Shown here: positions 1 through 6,809 of the stretch, one piece after another
Position numbering within the stretch: position 1 is the first letter of the stretch
How the letters are laid out: every line of letters begins with the position of its first letter
Assembly: GCA_031266095.1 (NCBI GenBank)
Contig: JAISBR010000168.1
Location: 1-18,656, forward strand
Source: Treponema sp.
GTDB lineage: Bacteria; Spirochaetota; Spirochaetia; Treponematales; Breznakiellaceae
Length of the DNA: 18,656 nt
Direction: 5' to 3'
The notes under the pieces: generated by a model
The model's input: the letters and a program-made list of their open reading frames with translations, nothing else
Database searches by the model: none
What the model was told of the DNA's origin: nothing
Translations under genes and position numbers: made by a program

Positions 1-1
1 C

Positions 2-184
2 CGGCAAATCATTCCGGCCCATGAGATGCGGCCGGAGATAGAGGAGGACTACCGGCAGTTGAAGGATTTCCGGGAATTGGAGGATCTCAAGAGTACGAAG
101 CTATCGCTTGTCGCGTTTCATATATATGCCGTGCTTCCCGCCGACATCAGGCTCCAGCTTGACGGGATTCTCTCTCTGGTTTGA
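2..184 (+). CDS. C-terminal fragment of an unrecognised protein (cut by window edge)
   Basis: An open frame enters from the left edge and stops at TGA 182-184, giving the last 60 residues of a protein. The segment is rich in charged residues (EIEEDYRQLKDFRELEDLK) and then becomes more hydrophobic (LSLVAFHIYAVLPADIRL), ending GILSLV. I recognise no family. It is followed by about 50 bp and then a promoter for the next gene, so it probably ends its own transcription unit. The coding call rests only on the uninterrupted frame and natural composition. Confidence 0.45.
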   Translation, partial: RQIIPAHEMRPEIEEDYRQLKDFRELEDLKSTKLSLVAFHIYAVLPADIRLQLDGILSLV

Positions 185-237
185 TACCCTATGCTGTATT
201 CATATTCCGAATTGAAGTTAAGAATCGTAGATACAAC

Positions 238-266
238 TTGACATAATATACAAAAGACAACATGAT
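238..266 (+). promoter_or_regulatory. Promoter upstream of the patatin-like gene
   Basis: A perfect -35 box TTGACA (238-243) is followed after 17 bp by CATGAT (261-266), which matches four of six -10 consensus bases. The predicted start lies near 273, leaving a leader of about 14 nt before the ATG at 287, and no clear Shine-Dalgarno sequence is visible. The -10 is weak, so the start point is uncertain. Confidence 0.5.
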
Positions 267-286
267 ACATCTGGTATTCATTCTCA

Positions 287-1129
287 ATGATAAAACTTGA
301 ATATGCTTTAATTCTTGAAGGAGGCGGCCTCCGGGGAAATTATACCGCCGGGGTATTGGATGCCTTTCTTGAAAAGGGACTCGAATTTCCTTTTATCATC
401 GGTGTTTCGGCCGGCGCAGGTATGGGCTGTTCTTTTGTATCAAAACAAAAAGAACGGAATCTCTCTATTCTAAAAAACTACCGTAATGATCCACGCTATT
501 TATCGGTACGGAGTTTTATCAAAACAGGTAATTACTTTGGCCTTGATTTCATTTATAACGATATACCGAATGGTCTCGTTCCCTTTGACATGAAAACGTT
601 TATGGATTCGCCTTCGCGCTTTGTAACGGTTTGTACCGACTGCAAAACCGGAAAAGCGGTTTATTTTGAAAAAGGGCCGGACATACTTACTATAATGAAG
701 GCGTCTTCCGCTATGCCGTTTGTTTCCAGACCGGTAGAATATCGAGGATGTACATATCTTGATGGGGGCATTTCAGATTCAATTCCCCTGGGAAAGGCCA
801 TCTCCGAAGGATATACAAAAAACATAGTTGTCCTTACGCATCCGGAAGGCTACCGCCGCAGAAAGGAATTACAGTTTCCCGCATGGCTTATATACCGCAA
901 ATACCCACCTCTTATAAAAACCATGCAAAATTTTGTGGTGCAATACAACCGGAGCCTTTGCTTTGCTGAAGAAGAAGCAGCCGCTGGCCGGATCCTGTTA
1001 ATCAGGCCTTCCATAGATTTAGGGGCGAGTCGTACTGAAAAAAACATGGATAAACTCCTCCGGCTTTACGAATTGGGTCTTACAGATGGAGAAGCGGCGG
1101 CTGCCAAACTGACTGAACTATCAGGGTAA
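287..1129 (+). CDS. Patatin-like phospholipase family protein
   Basis: This 280-residue protein has the patatin-like acyl hydrolase motifs: an oxyanion glycine loop GGGLRG (residues 12-17), the nucleophile elbow GVSAG (39-43, catalytic Ser41), and the partner aspartate in DGG (159-161). Together these form the Ser-Asp dyad used to cleave acyl esters of phospholipids or other lipids. There is no signal peptide, so a cytoplasmic or inner-leaflet role is likely. Length and motif order resemble the bacterial YjjU/RssA-like group; the substrate is unknown. The gene ends at TAA 1127-1129, one base before the inferred end of an antisense group II intron. Before that insertion it probably sat directly upstream of another gene (see the pseudogene at 1834-2103). 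Codon use is more A/T-rich than in the genes to the right. Confidence 0.9.
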   Translation: MIKLEYALILEGGGLRGNYTAGVLDAFLEKGLEFPFIIGVSAGAGMGCSFVSKQKERNLSILKNYRNDPRYLSVRSFIKTGNYFGLDFIYNDIPNGLVPFDMKTFMDSPSRFVTVCTDCKTGKAVYFEKGPDILTIMKASSAMPFVSRPVEYRGCTYLDGGISDSIPLGKAISEGYTKNIVVLTHPEGYRRRKELQFPAWLIYRKYPPLIKTMQNFVVQYNRSLCFAEEEAAAGRILLIRPSIDLGASRTEKNMDKLLRLYELGLTDGEAAAAKLTELSG

Positions 1130-1150
1130 AATCGAGTAGGAGGCCACCCA

Positions 1151-1325
1151 TTATTCGAAAGTCTGGTTTAATACCCCGGAGCTCTGCTCCGGTTCAAATA
1201 AAATAACGCCTCCGAAAATTTGGTGTTATACCAGATGGTATTATAAACTTCCTATCGAACGAGCCTCCGCTCGAACAACGGCGAGGCTAAAGATACCGTG
1301 GAGCTCTGCTCCGCGGAGGCTCATT
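1151..1325. repeat. 175-nt repeat-bearing insertion in the domain VI loop
   Basis: The loop between the domain VI arms should be a few nucleotides but is 175 nt. It contains two copies of a palindromic unit with the shared core GGAGCTCTGCTCC: 1176-1192 (stem CCGGAGC/GCTCCGG) and 1296-1316 (9-bp stem including one G-T pair). Both copies follow ATACC. Between them lies another hairpin, CGAGC-CTCC-GCTCG (1260-1273). No coding frame is convincing. It looks like a small non-autonomous palindromic element, or a nested pair, that inserted after the intron. Confidence 0.55.
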
Positions 1326-1344
1326 TGAGTGGCCGTCTTCTCAC

Positions 1345-1376
1345 ACCACCGTGCGTATGGTTCCGTATACGGCGGT
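1345..1376 (-). ncRNA. Group II intron domain V
   Basis: On the minus strand an 8-bp helix forms between ACCGCCGT and ACGGTGGT, with a distal stem capped by GAAC. This is the form of domain V, the catalytic core of group II ribozymes. The distal stem TACG/CATA has a C-A mismatch where a C-G pair would be expected (CGTA), a possible sign of decay. It begins directly after the RT stop codon, as is usual. Confidence 0.65.
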
Positions 1377-1595
1377 TCAATGGCCGAGAACAGACGCTCG
1401 TAATTTCAGGAGTATGCCTATTCGCTTATGGAGCATCTCAAATCTTTTCAGTACATCGGGAAATCCGATTGATTCAAGATACTGGTTGGTCAGCGAGTGC
1501 TTGAGTACCTGGCTGTCAGCTATCCGCCAGCAGCTGCCCGGCGGCTGGCTGCTCTTGACGTAGCTGTTGCAATCATCCGCATACTGGGTGTCTCC
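1377..1595 (-). pseudogene. Group II intron reverse transcriptase/maturase remnant
   Basis: The minus-strand frame encodes GDTQYADDCNSYVKSSQ, the catalytic YADD box of intron-encoded reverse transcriptases. It is followed almost at once by WRIADSQVLKHSLTNQYL and a C-terminal stretch ending SVLGH before TGA (1379-1377). In intact LtrA-type proteins the YADD box comes after several hundred residues of RT domain and lies well over 100 residues before this maturase-end sequence. Both parts are missing: upstream of GDTQ the frame runs into a TAG (1598-1596). The remnant therefore keeps about 72 codons of a protein of roughly 400-600 residues and cannot work as an RT. Confidence 0.75.
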
Positions 1596-1833
1596 CTACT
1601 CCGCATTCCCCGCGGTTCTTTGGGTTCCACCCTATCCCCACCGGCCAGCCGCTTCCTCCCGTTCGGGGGTTCTCCATTCCCTGCTCTCTTTGCATGGTTC
1701 CACCTTCCTTCCGCTTCTTGAGACTTCCCCTCGTTCGAACCTTTGGTTCGCAGGCAAAAGCCTGTTCCAAAACCGGTAACACCCTATTTGTTCCCCGACT
1801 CCCGGCGTCTACTGGACGGTTCTTGTTTTGCAC

Positions 1834-2103
1834 TGGAGCCGGAAGTCTGTTTTATGGATTTCGGCATGCGTACCGAAATCGATGTGTCCAGCAAAGACGG
1901 CGCTAAAGGCCGGTACGAAAGTTATCATTGGTGAGTGTTCCGCGCCCGGCAGAATCGGCGGCCTTGAGGCATATGATGTGACGGCCATTACCGCATCTTT
2001 CGGCGGCGGGCACCAAAACACTGCGGGGTTTTCAGCCGGGGGGACTATTTCAAACATAAACTCCCGGATTATCAAACGCTTTGTCAGGGTGTTTCATCAG
2101 TAA
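1834..2103 (+). pseudogene. Broken DHHA1-domain (DHH phosphoesterase-like) gene fragment
   Basis: The last third reads DVTAITASFGGGHQNTAGFSAGG, which resembles the GGGH..AAG substrate-binding motif at the C terminus of DHH/DHHA1 phosphoesterases (NrnA/oligoribonuclease type). The stop is TAA 2101-2103. In another frame, from the intron junction, the sequence encodes EPEVCFMDFGMRTEIDVSSK and stops at TGA 1932-1934. The likely frame switch falls around 1940-1950, where VFRA in one frame can be joined to PGRIGG in the other. The DHH catalytic domain itself is absent. If the intron is removed, an ATG is created immediately after the patatin stop, with AGGG just upstream, so this may be the start of a former downstream gene. 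Family assignment rests on one motif. Confidence 0.5.
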
Positions 2104-2196
2104 GTTTTTATCGATCGACAATGACAAAGATCACATTCACCGGAATAATACCGCTTTTTTCCACTCCCATTCCGATAACCAAGAAAGAGGAACAAT

Positions 2197-3078
2197 ATGC
2201 AACAACAATTTTCACTCAACAAACTGTACACCCAATACACCGAAGGCTTACTGGACAGAAGGAAATTTGAGGGCCTGATTTTTCAGGATATTCTTGAGGA
2301 CCTCCACCGCTTTAATGTGTATCACTGGAACCGGGAAGACTGCGACGATTTTGTATCCTGGCTCTATCCCCGGCTCAGCAAATCCATCGATTCTTACCGG
2401 AATACCGGGGCGTCTTTTGCAACCTATGTGAACGCCGTAGTACGCTGGTCCGCCAAGGAATACCGGTCCCGCATGGCGGATAACAGAGTAGCCGAGTACG
2501 CTTCCTGGACAGTCCGTATACCCGATCTCTATGCCGGTCAAACTGAACCTGAATATCCACTGGACGTATCCCTCTCCACAATGGAAGAACCGCCTGCCGC
2601 GCTCCCTTCCGCAGCTACATTAAAAAAAATTCCCCGGCAGCTGTTGATTTTAATTCTGAAATGTTATCATTTTGTGTCTGATGATTTTCTGGACCGGATC
2701 GCTCCACTGGCGGGAATTGAAAAGAAATATCTGCAAGAGATGATCGACAAACTGCGGGTAGTACGGCTCAAACGGGATGAAAAGCTGTACGCTCTGCAAG
2801 AACGGATCTATTGTCAGTTTTACCGCTGTATCATTTACGAAAAAAGGCTCGCGGCCATGCCGGAAAGTTCAGCCGCCGCCCTGCGGATGCAATCACAACT
2901 GCACAGAGCCCGGCTCAGACTGGCGGCCATGCGAAAACGTCTTGCCGGATTCCGCCCCAGCGCCACCAACAGCCAGATAGCGGAGCTGCTTGGGGTATCC
3001 AAAGGGACTGTTGATAGCAGCCTGCACGCTATCAAAGTCCGGTGGAACAATGATCCCCATAAATCCATACTGAATTGA
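2197..3078 (+). CDS. Sigma-factor-like helix-turn-helix protein, function unknown
   Basis: This 293-residue protein begins at ATG 2197, with AGAGGA a few bases upstream as ribosome binding site. Residues 45-92 (HWNREDCDDFVSWLYPRLSK, then SFATYVNAVVRWSAKEY) resemble the region 2 helices of ECF-type sigma factors in the pattern of acidic and aromatic positions. Residues 258-282 contain a clear region-4-like HTH (NSQIAELLGVSKGTVDSSLH). The middle is long and helical, with many Arg/Lys/Leu residues (185-252), unlike a canonical ECF factor of about 190 residues. It could be a diverged sigma factor or a DNA-binding regulator with sigma-like ends. The stop codon overlaps the first of three strong hairpins that probably end the transcript. 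Confidence 0.7.
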   Translation: MQQQFSLNKLYTQYTEGLLDRRKFEGLIFQDILEDLHRFNVYHWNREDCDDFVSWLYPRLSKSIDSYRNTGASFATYVNAVVRWSAKEYRSRMADNRVAEYASWTVRIPDLYAGQTEPEYPLDVSLSTMEEPPAALPSAATLKKIPRQLLILILKCYHFVSDDFLDRIAPLAGIEKKYLQEMIDKLRVVRLKRDEKLYALQERIYCQFYRCIIYEKRLAAMPESSAAALRMQSQLHRARLRLAAMRKRLAGFRPSATNSQIAELLGVSKGTVDSSLHAIKVRWNNDPHKSILN

Positions 3079-3114
3079 GCTTGTTCCAAAACTCGGTTGG
3101 TTTTGGACACGCTC
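3077..3114. repeat. AAAAC/GTTTT hairpin 1, after the sigma-like gene
   Basis: The left arm GAGCTTGTTCCAAAAC pairs with the right arm GTTTTGGACACGCTC, with one mismatch and one bulge. It starts inside the stop codon of the preceding gene, so it can act as a transcript end or a 3' protective structure. Confidence 0.7.
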
Positions 3115-3116
3115 TT

Positions 3117-3146
3117 GGAAAAACCGGTCAAAAGCCCGGTTTTTCC
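3117..3146. repeat. Perfect 11-bp hairpin 2 (terminator-like)
   Basis: GGAAAAACCGG (3117-3127) and CCGGTTTTTCC (3136-3146) form a perfect 11-bp stem with an 8-nt loop. There is no T-run after the stem on the plus strand. Confidence 0.7.
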
Positions 3147-3161
3147 GCTAAATTCAAGAAA

Positions 3162-3192
3162 GCTGTTCCAAAAACTGAAGTTTTGGAACAGC
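3162..3192. repeat. AAAAC/GTTTT hairpin 3
   Basis: GCTGTTCCAAAAAC (3162-3175) pairs with GTTTTGGAACAGC (3180-3192) with a single bulged A and a 4-nt loop. It is the third hairpin of the same style within 120 bp. Confidence 0.7.
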
Positions 3193-3298
3193 CTCCTTCA
3201 AAAAAGTCTATGCGGGCGGCAGTCGTGCCGCCTGAATTTCCCTCTCGAGCCAGGAAAACCACCCGTATTAATCTACCTGATAGAGTATATTTTGAGGC

Positions 3299-3421
3299 AT
3301 GGGACGGAGAATAACGAAGCAGCTGTTGGACGGCCTCAAGGATACGGCGGCGGGACTGCCGGACAAACGGGACGTGAGTAACGGGCGAAAATGCTGTTTA
3401 CAATTTACGACAGCCTCTTAA
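3299..3421 (+). pseudogene. Probable transposase N-terminal remnant
   Basis: A 40-codon frame starting at ATG 3299 reads MGRRITKQLLDGLKDTAAGL followed by PDKRDVSN and stops at TAA 3419-3421. The pattern of a leading helix followed by LPDKR..N resembles the N terminus of transposases in which LPD-R-GKN precedes a conserved hydrophobic block. The rest of the protein is absent, and the final codons run over the 3' end of the convergent parB-like gene. No inverted repeats or target duplication are visible. A chance ORF remains possible. Confidence 0.35.
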
Positions 3422-3785
3422 AAAAACGGATTATCGCATTAAGCAGACGGCGGAAAAATCCAGGGTTTTGCAGGCGGTAGATCTTTCTGGTAGCCTCAGC
3501 CACTTCTTCCATGCTGAAATCACGGCGCTGTATGTTTTCCTCGACCTCCAGTTCAAGCCGCTCAAGCTCTCCGGAATTTTCGGAAATAACTGCATTAATG
3601 GTTTTCCAACCCAGGTGTTTTGCCGCTTCAAGCCGTCTACCACCGGCGATGAGCATATTTTCCCTGGTGATCACAACAGGACTGATTTGCCCATAACGTT
3701 TAAGGCTCTCGGCAAGGGATTCGATATCCCCCAAATCCCTGCGGATTCTTTTTTTTACGATGATGTTGTCAATTGGAATCTGCAT
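3405..3785 (-). CDS. Short ParB N-terminal-domain protein with C-terminal amphipathic helix
   Basis: The 126-residue product has the ParB/Srx-type fold signature: IPIDNIIVKKRIR (3-15), LAESLKRYGQISPVVI (24-39), the AGGRR loop (47-51) and ENIQRRDFSMEEVAEA (83-98). It lacks the central HTH and dimerisation domains of chromosome-partitioning ParB, so it is unlikely to be the segrosome protein. The last 19 residues (NPGFFRRLLNAIIRFFKRLS, 107-126) are a cationic amphipathic helix of the kind that binds membranes. It starts 10 nt after the class A PBP stop, with AAAGG just before ATG, so the two are almost certainly co-transcribed. A nucleotide-binding, membrane-associated role linked to cell-wall synthesis is inference. 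The 3' end overlaps the transposase remnant. Confidence 0.75.
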   Translation of the reverse strand: MQIPIDNIIVKKRIRRDLGDIESLAESLKRYGQISPVVITRENMLIAGGRRLEAAKHLGWKTINAVISENSGELERLELEVEENIQRRDFSMEEVAEATRKIYRLQNPGFFRRLLNAIIRFFKRLS

Positions 3786-3795
3786 GGCCTTTCTT

Positions 3796-6648
3796 TCAGT
3801 CTAAGAGCGGATTGTAGGAGGGCAGCTCCAGCCTGTCGTCAAGACCGATGTTATGCGTCGCCTGCTCCGCCCCGGCCTGTTCATCTGTTATCACTTCAGC
3901 TGAATCGTTTGCATTACCGGGGATACCGGCTTTCGGAGAGTCCGTTGTGGCCGGGAAAGAAGAAAAGTCCGGCTCTTGCCTTACCCTGTTTTCCGGTTCC
4001 GGCGGAACCTCAGGAGCCGGGCTGGCGTTGTTGAAAAACCAGGAAAAGCCACTTTGGCCGTTATCCCGGGAATTGACGCTACGGTTCGCAGAACTATTGG
4101 TCCGGCCGCCCGTGTTCCGGTTGTTCTGGTTAGTCTCCCGTCTTGGTTCATCCCTCAATTCAGGAAGCAAATCTAACGGCAGGGTGGGCATACTGAGTGA
4201 ACCCAGCAGGATATCTTCTTCTATTCCCAACCCTTCGTTGGGCATAACATTGAGGGGCATTCTCGTGGACCATGAGGCAGTTCCGCCGCCTCCATGCATA
4301 TCGCAGTATTGACTTGGCTGGGTTCCTTCCAGGAAGGGGAGGGTGATTTCCCCCTCGTTACAGGATGGGGTTCTGAGCAGCCCCGACTTGGCACAGACCG
4401 TTACGTTGATAATCCCTGTGGCGGGCCGGGCAAAATCCCGGTGAGGCAGGCCCTTGTGTATCTCCCTCATATAGTCGCCCCAGACCGGACCGGCCAAGGT
4501 CGAACCGGTAAGCTCAACTCCCAGGGAATTGCCGGGCTTGTCAAAGCCGAACCAGATCGCCGTAGAATAGTAAGGACTGTAGCCCACCGCCCAGGCGTCG
4601 GACCAGTTTTGGGGAGTCCCGGTCTTGCCCGCCACCGGCATCCTGAAAGATTTTCCGTTTTCATCTTTAAAGGTGAACTTGGAACCCCATCCGGCGCCGT
4701 GGGCCAGTGTTCCTTCCTCCACGGTTTTTTCGAGGATTTTGGTCATGATATAGGCGTTCTGGGGACTGATCACCTGTACTCCGCCGCCCATACGGCGCTG
4801 CCGTAAACGCACATCACGTTCCACATCCAGTACTACCCTGCCGTTCCGGTCCTCCACCGAACGGATGGCGATAGGCGTCACGTCACGTCCCTGATTACCG
4901 AAAACGGCGAAGGCCCGGGCCATACGTAGCGGCGAAGCGGAGATAATGCCCAAACCCAGAGGATAGACCCGGGGAAAAGTCCGCCGGATCTGGGCCGGGT
5001 CGGTAATTCCCAGCAACGCTGCCGCCCGATCAATGGCGGCGTCAAAACCAATAGTGTCCAGCACTTTGAGGGAAGGTACGTTCATTGAATGGGAGAGAGC
5101 GTCGTAGAGCAGCACCGAGCCTTTCCATTCGCCTTTGAAATTGAGGGGAATATAGGGAGTACCGTCCTCATTATGGAACACAATAGGCACATCGTATATC
5201 AGCGATGATGCAGTAAGCTTACGGCTGTCGATAGCCGCCGAATAATACAGCGGCTTAAAAGAAGAACCGGGCTGGATATTACCCTGGGTAGCCCGGATCA
5301 GCTGATTCGATTCATCGTATTTGGAACCACCGATGATAGCGGTGATATAGCCGGTTTCGTTTTCAATGGAGATCAGCGCCCCCTCAACTACGTTTTGCTC
5401 GGTGGTTACCTTGAGGTTGTTAAAACCGGCGCTGGTGATCACCTTGAGGTCCTGGATGCCAAAGACCAGAGCCGCCATATCCACAATGGGGTTAATCGCT
5501 TTCGTATAACGGGAAAGAGCTTTCTGCTCGTTTTGCCCCGCGGCGGTGGCATGGATATCACCCAGATCAAAATAGAGGGTGAGAAGTTCGACAATGGGAA
5601 TATAGGTCCGTTCCGCCTGAGAATAGCTTCTCACATTGGATCTGGCGAATTCCCTGTTTGCCCTGACAAGCCCCTCGGACATGAATTTCGCCGCTGTTTC
5701 CTGATGCCTGAGGTCCAGAGTGGTAAGCACTGAGTAGCCGTCCCGGTAATAATCCATGGTACCGTACATCAGGCTATCCAGTTCACGGCGGACATACTCG
5801 CTGAACCAGGGGGCCTTATCTTCCCGGTTGTAGTAGGCCGCGACGGAAGCCCTGGTATAGTCGTAATTATCCCAATATTCATTGAAGGATGTTTCCGCTT
5901 CTTCCTCAGTGGCGTAACCGAATTCGATCATTCTATCTAGCACATAACGTTGTCTGCTCCTGGCCTCATTAGGGTTATCAAGGGGATTGAACCGTGAGGG
6001 GCTTGAAAGCTGGACCGCCAGCAGCGCCGCTTCGGCCAGGCTGATCTCCCTGGCGCTGTGGTTAAAGAAATATTTGCTTGCCGCTTCCACACCGTAAGTC
6101 CCCGGTCCCATATACATGTAGTTGAGGTAAATTTCAAGGATCTCGTTTTTCGTGTAACGCCTTTCCATCTGGAAGGCCCACCAGAGTTCCTTGATCTTCC
6201 GGCGATAGGTACGCTCGTTCCGGTTGGTGTACAGAGTTCCCGCCACCTGCTGAGTAATGGTGGATCCTCCTCCCAGGTTTCTGCCGATAAGCTGCCCTAA
6301 GGCCGCCCGGGCAATGCCCCGGACGCTGAAGCCCCGGTGATTGTAGAAATCCGGATCTTCCCTGGCCAGTACCGCCTGAATAAGGTGCCGGGGCAATTCG
6401 CTTAGGGAAACCAGTTCCCGCTTTTCATCAGCGGAAAATTCGGTGATCAGGGTCCCGTTAATATCCAGCAGCTTGGTCGGCAGCGCCGGGGCGAATTCAA
6501 CAAAATTCTCCTGGTTTTTTATATTCGTAGTCTCCGCCAGGGACAAGCCCAGCCCAATACCGATTACCACCGCGGTGATAATGGTAAAAGCCGCGAGAAT
6601 CTTCACAATCAGTTCTGAAACAAAAAAAGCTCCTCCATTTTTTCCCAT
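3796..6648 (-). CDS. Class A penicillin-binding protein (PBP1A type)
   Basis: This 950-residue bifunctional peptidoglycan synthase polymerises lipid II and cross-links stem peptides outside the inner membrane. A single N-terminal membrane segment (about 14-38) precedes the GT51 glycosyltransferase domain, with REDPDFYNHRG (catalytic Glu97), GGSTITQQ (127-134) and KNEILEIYLN (167-176). The transpeptidase domain has SSFK (462-465, nucleophile Ser462 by family pattern), SMN (521-523) and KTGT (675-678). A region with three cysteines (752, 763, 782) follows. The tail from about 800 is rich in Asn, Pro, Ser and Arg and is probably disordered. All catalytic motifs are intact. The ATG at 6648 has no Shine-Dalgarno sequence but sits exactly 6 nt after a -10-like box; GGAGGAG occurs inside codons 5-7 with no suitable start after it. 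Confidence 0.95.
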   Translation of the reverse strand: MGKNGGAFFVSELIVKILAAFTIITAVVIGIGLGLSLAETTNIKNQENFVEFAPALPTKLLDINGTLITEFSADEKRELVSLSELPRHLIQAVLAREDPDFYNHRGFSVRGIARAALGQLIGRNLGGGSTITQQVAGTLYTNRNERTYRRKIKELWWAFQMERRYTKNEILEIYLNYMYMGPGTYGVEAASKYFFNHSAREISLAEAALLAVQLSSPSRFNPLDNPNEARSRQRYVLDRMIEFGYATEEEAETSFNEYWDNYDYTRASVAAYYNREDKAPWFSEYVRRELDSLMYGTMDYYRDGYSVLTTLDLRHQETAAKFMSEGLVRANREFARSNVRSYSQAERTYIPIVELLTLYFDLGDIHATAAGQNEQKALSRYTKAINPIVDMAALVFGIQDLKVITSAGFNNLKVTTEQNVVEGALISIENETGYITAIIGGSKYDESNQLIRATQGNIQPGSSFKPLYYSAAIDSRKLTASSLIYDVPIVFHNEDGTPYIPLNFKGEWKGSVLLYDALSHSMNVPSLKVLDTIGFDAAIDRAAALLGITDPAQIRRTFPRVYPLGLGIISASPLRMARAFAVFGNQGRDVTPIAIRSVEDRNGRVVLDVERDVRLRQRRMGGGVQVISPQNAYIMTKILEKTVEEGTLAHGAGWGSKFTFKDENGKSFRMPVAGKTGTPQNWSDAWAVGYSPYYSTAIWFGFDKPGNSLGVELTGSTLAGPVWGDYMREIHKGLPHRDFARPATGIINVTVCAKSGLLRTPSCNEGEITLPFLEGTQPSQYCDMHGGGGTASWSTRMPLNVMPNEGLGIEEDILLGSLSMPTLPLDLLPELRDEPRRETNQNNRNTGGRTNSSANRSVNSRDNGQSGFSWFFNNASPAPEVPPEPENRVRQEPDFSSFPATTDSPKAGIPGNANDSAEVITDEQAGAEQATHNIGLDDRLELPSYNPLLD

Positions 6649-6654
6649 AAATTA

Positions 6655-6683
6655 AGCCTATGAAAGAGAAGGATAATAGTCAA
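6655..6683 (-). promoter_or_regulatory. Candidate leaderless promoter of the PBP gene
   Basis: On the minus strand TTGACT (6683-6678) is followed after 17 bp by TAGGCT (6660-6655). Exactly 6 nt separate the -10 from the ATG at 6648, so the predicted first transcribed base is the A of the start codon. The -10 matches only three of six consensus bases. Confidence 0.4.
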
Positions 6684-6809
6684 GTAAGTAAAGGACAGAG
6701 CGGGATTAATACTGTCGGTCTGCCGGAAATGTGCAGTATACTTAAGCAGGTGGAAAGGCTTAACAAGGCGCAGATGAAGGCTATTATCAATCTCTTAAGG
6801 GTCATGTAG
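6660..6809 (+). CDS. Possible 49-residue small protein
   Basis: A short plus-strand frame starts at ATG 6660, back to back with the PBP gene, and ends at TAG 6807-6809. The product starts MKEKDNSQVSKGQSG and ends in an amphipathic helix (LPEMCSILKQVERLNKAQMK, then AIINLLRVM). The composition is protein-like, but there is no Shine-Dalgarno sequence and the frame overlaps the PBP promoter. It could be a small helical protein, a remnant of a larger gene, or chance. Confidence 0.3.
   Translation: MKEKDNSQVSKGQSGINTVGLPEMCSILKQVERLNKAQMKAIINLLRVM

Larger units (their letters stand above)
1131..1833 (-). mobile_element. Relic group II intron, antisense to its neighbours
   Basis: Read on the minus strand, the element starts GTGCAAAAC (near the group II 5' consensus GUGYG) at 1833 and ends CTACTCGAT at 1131. 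Near the 3' end is a domain V hairpin (1376-1345), with arms ACCGCCGT and ACGGTGGT, a GAAC tip and a possible CGC catalytic triad. Domain VI has arms GGCCACTCA (1334-1326) and TGGGTGGCC (1150-1142), followed by the branch-site-like CCTCCTACTCGAT. A reverse transcriptase remnant ends just before domain V. The total is about 700 nt, including a 175-nt foreign loop in domain VI, against more than 2 kb for ORF-bearing introns, so most of the ORF is gone. The boundaries come from pattern recognition. They are supported by the junction they restore: TAA of the patatin gene joined to ATGGAGCCG. Confidence 0.72.

Noticed and set aside
1151..1325. CRISPR array
   Set aside because: Only two copies of a short palindromic unit at unequal context, with no regular repeats and spacers and no cas genes.
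1573..1833. Minus-strand 86-codon frame read as a protein
   Set aside because: It coincides with the 5' part of the group II intron, which is structured RNA and linker rather than a separate gene.
2121..2270. 49-codon frame starting ATG 2121 before the sigma-like gene
   Set aside because: No Shine-Dalgarno sequence, unnatural composition, and it runs out of frame into the start of a well-supported gene.
3405..3785. Chromosome-partitioning ParB with a parS/origin region
   Set aside because: The protein lacks the HTH and dimer domains, no parA is adjacent, and no parS-like site was seen nearby.
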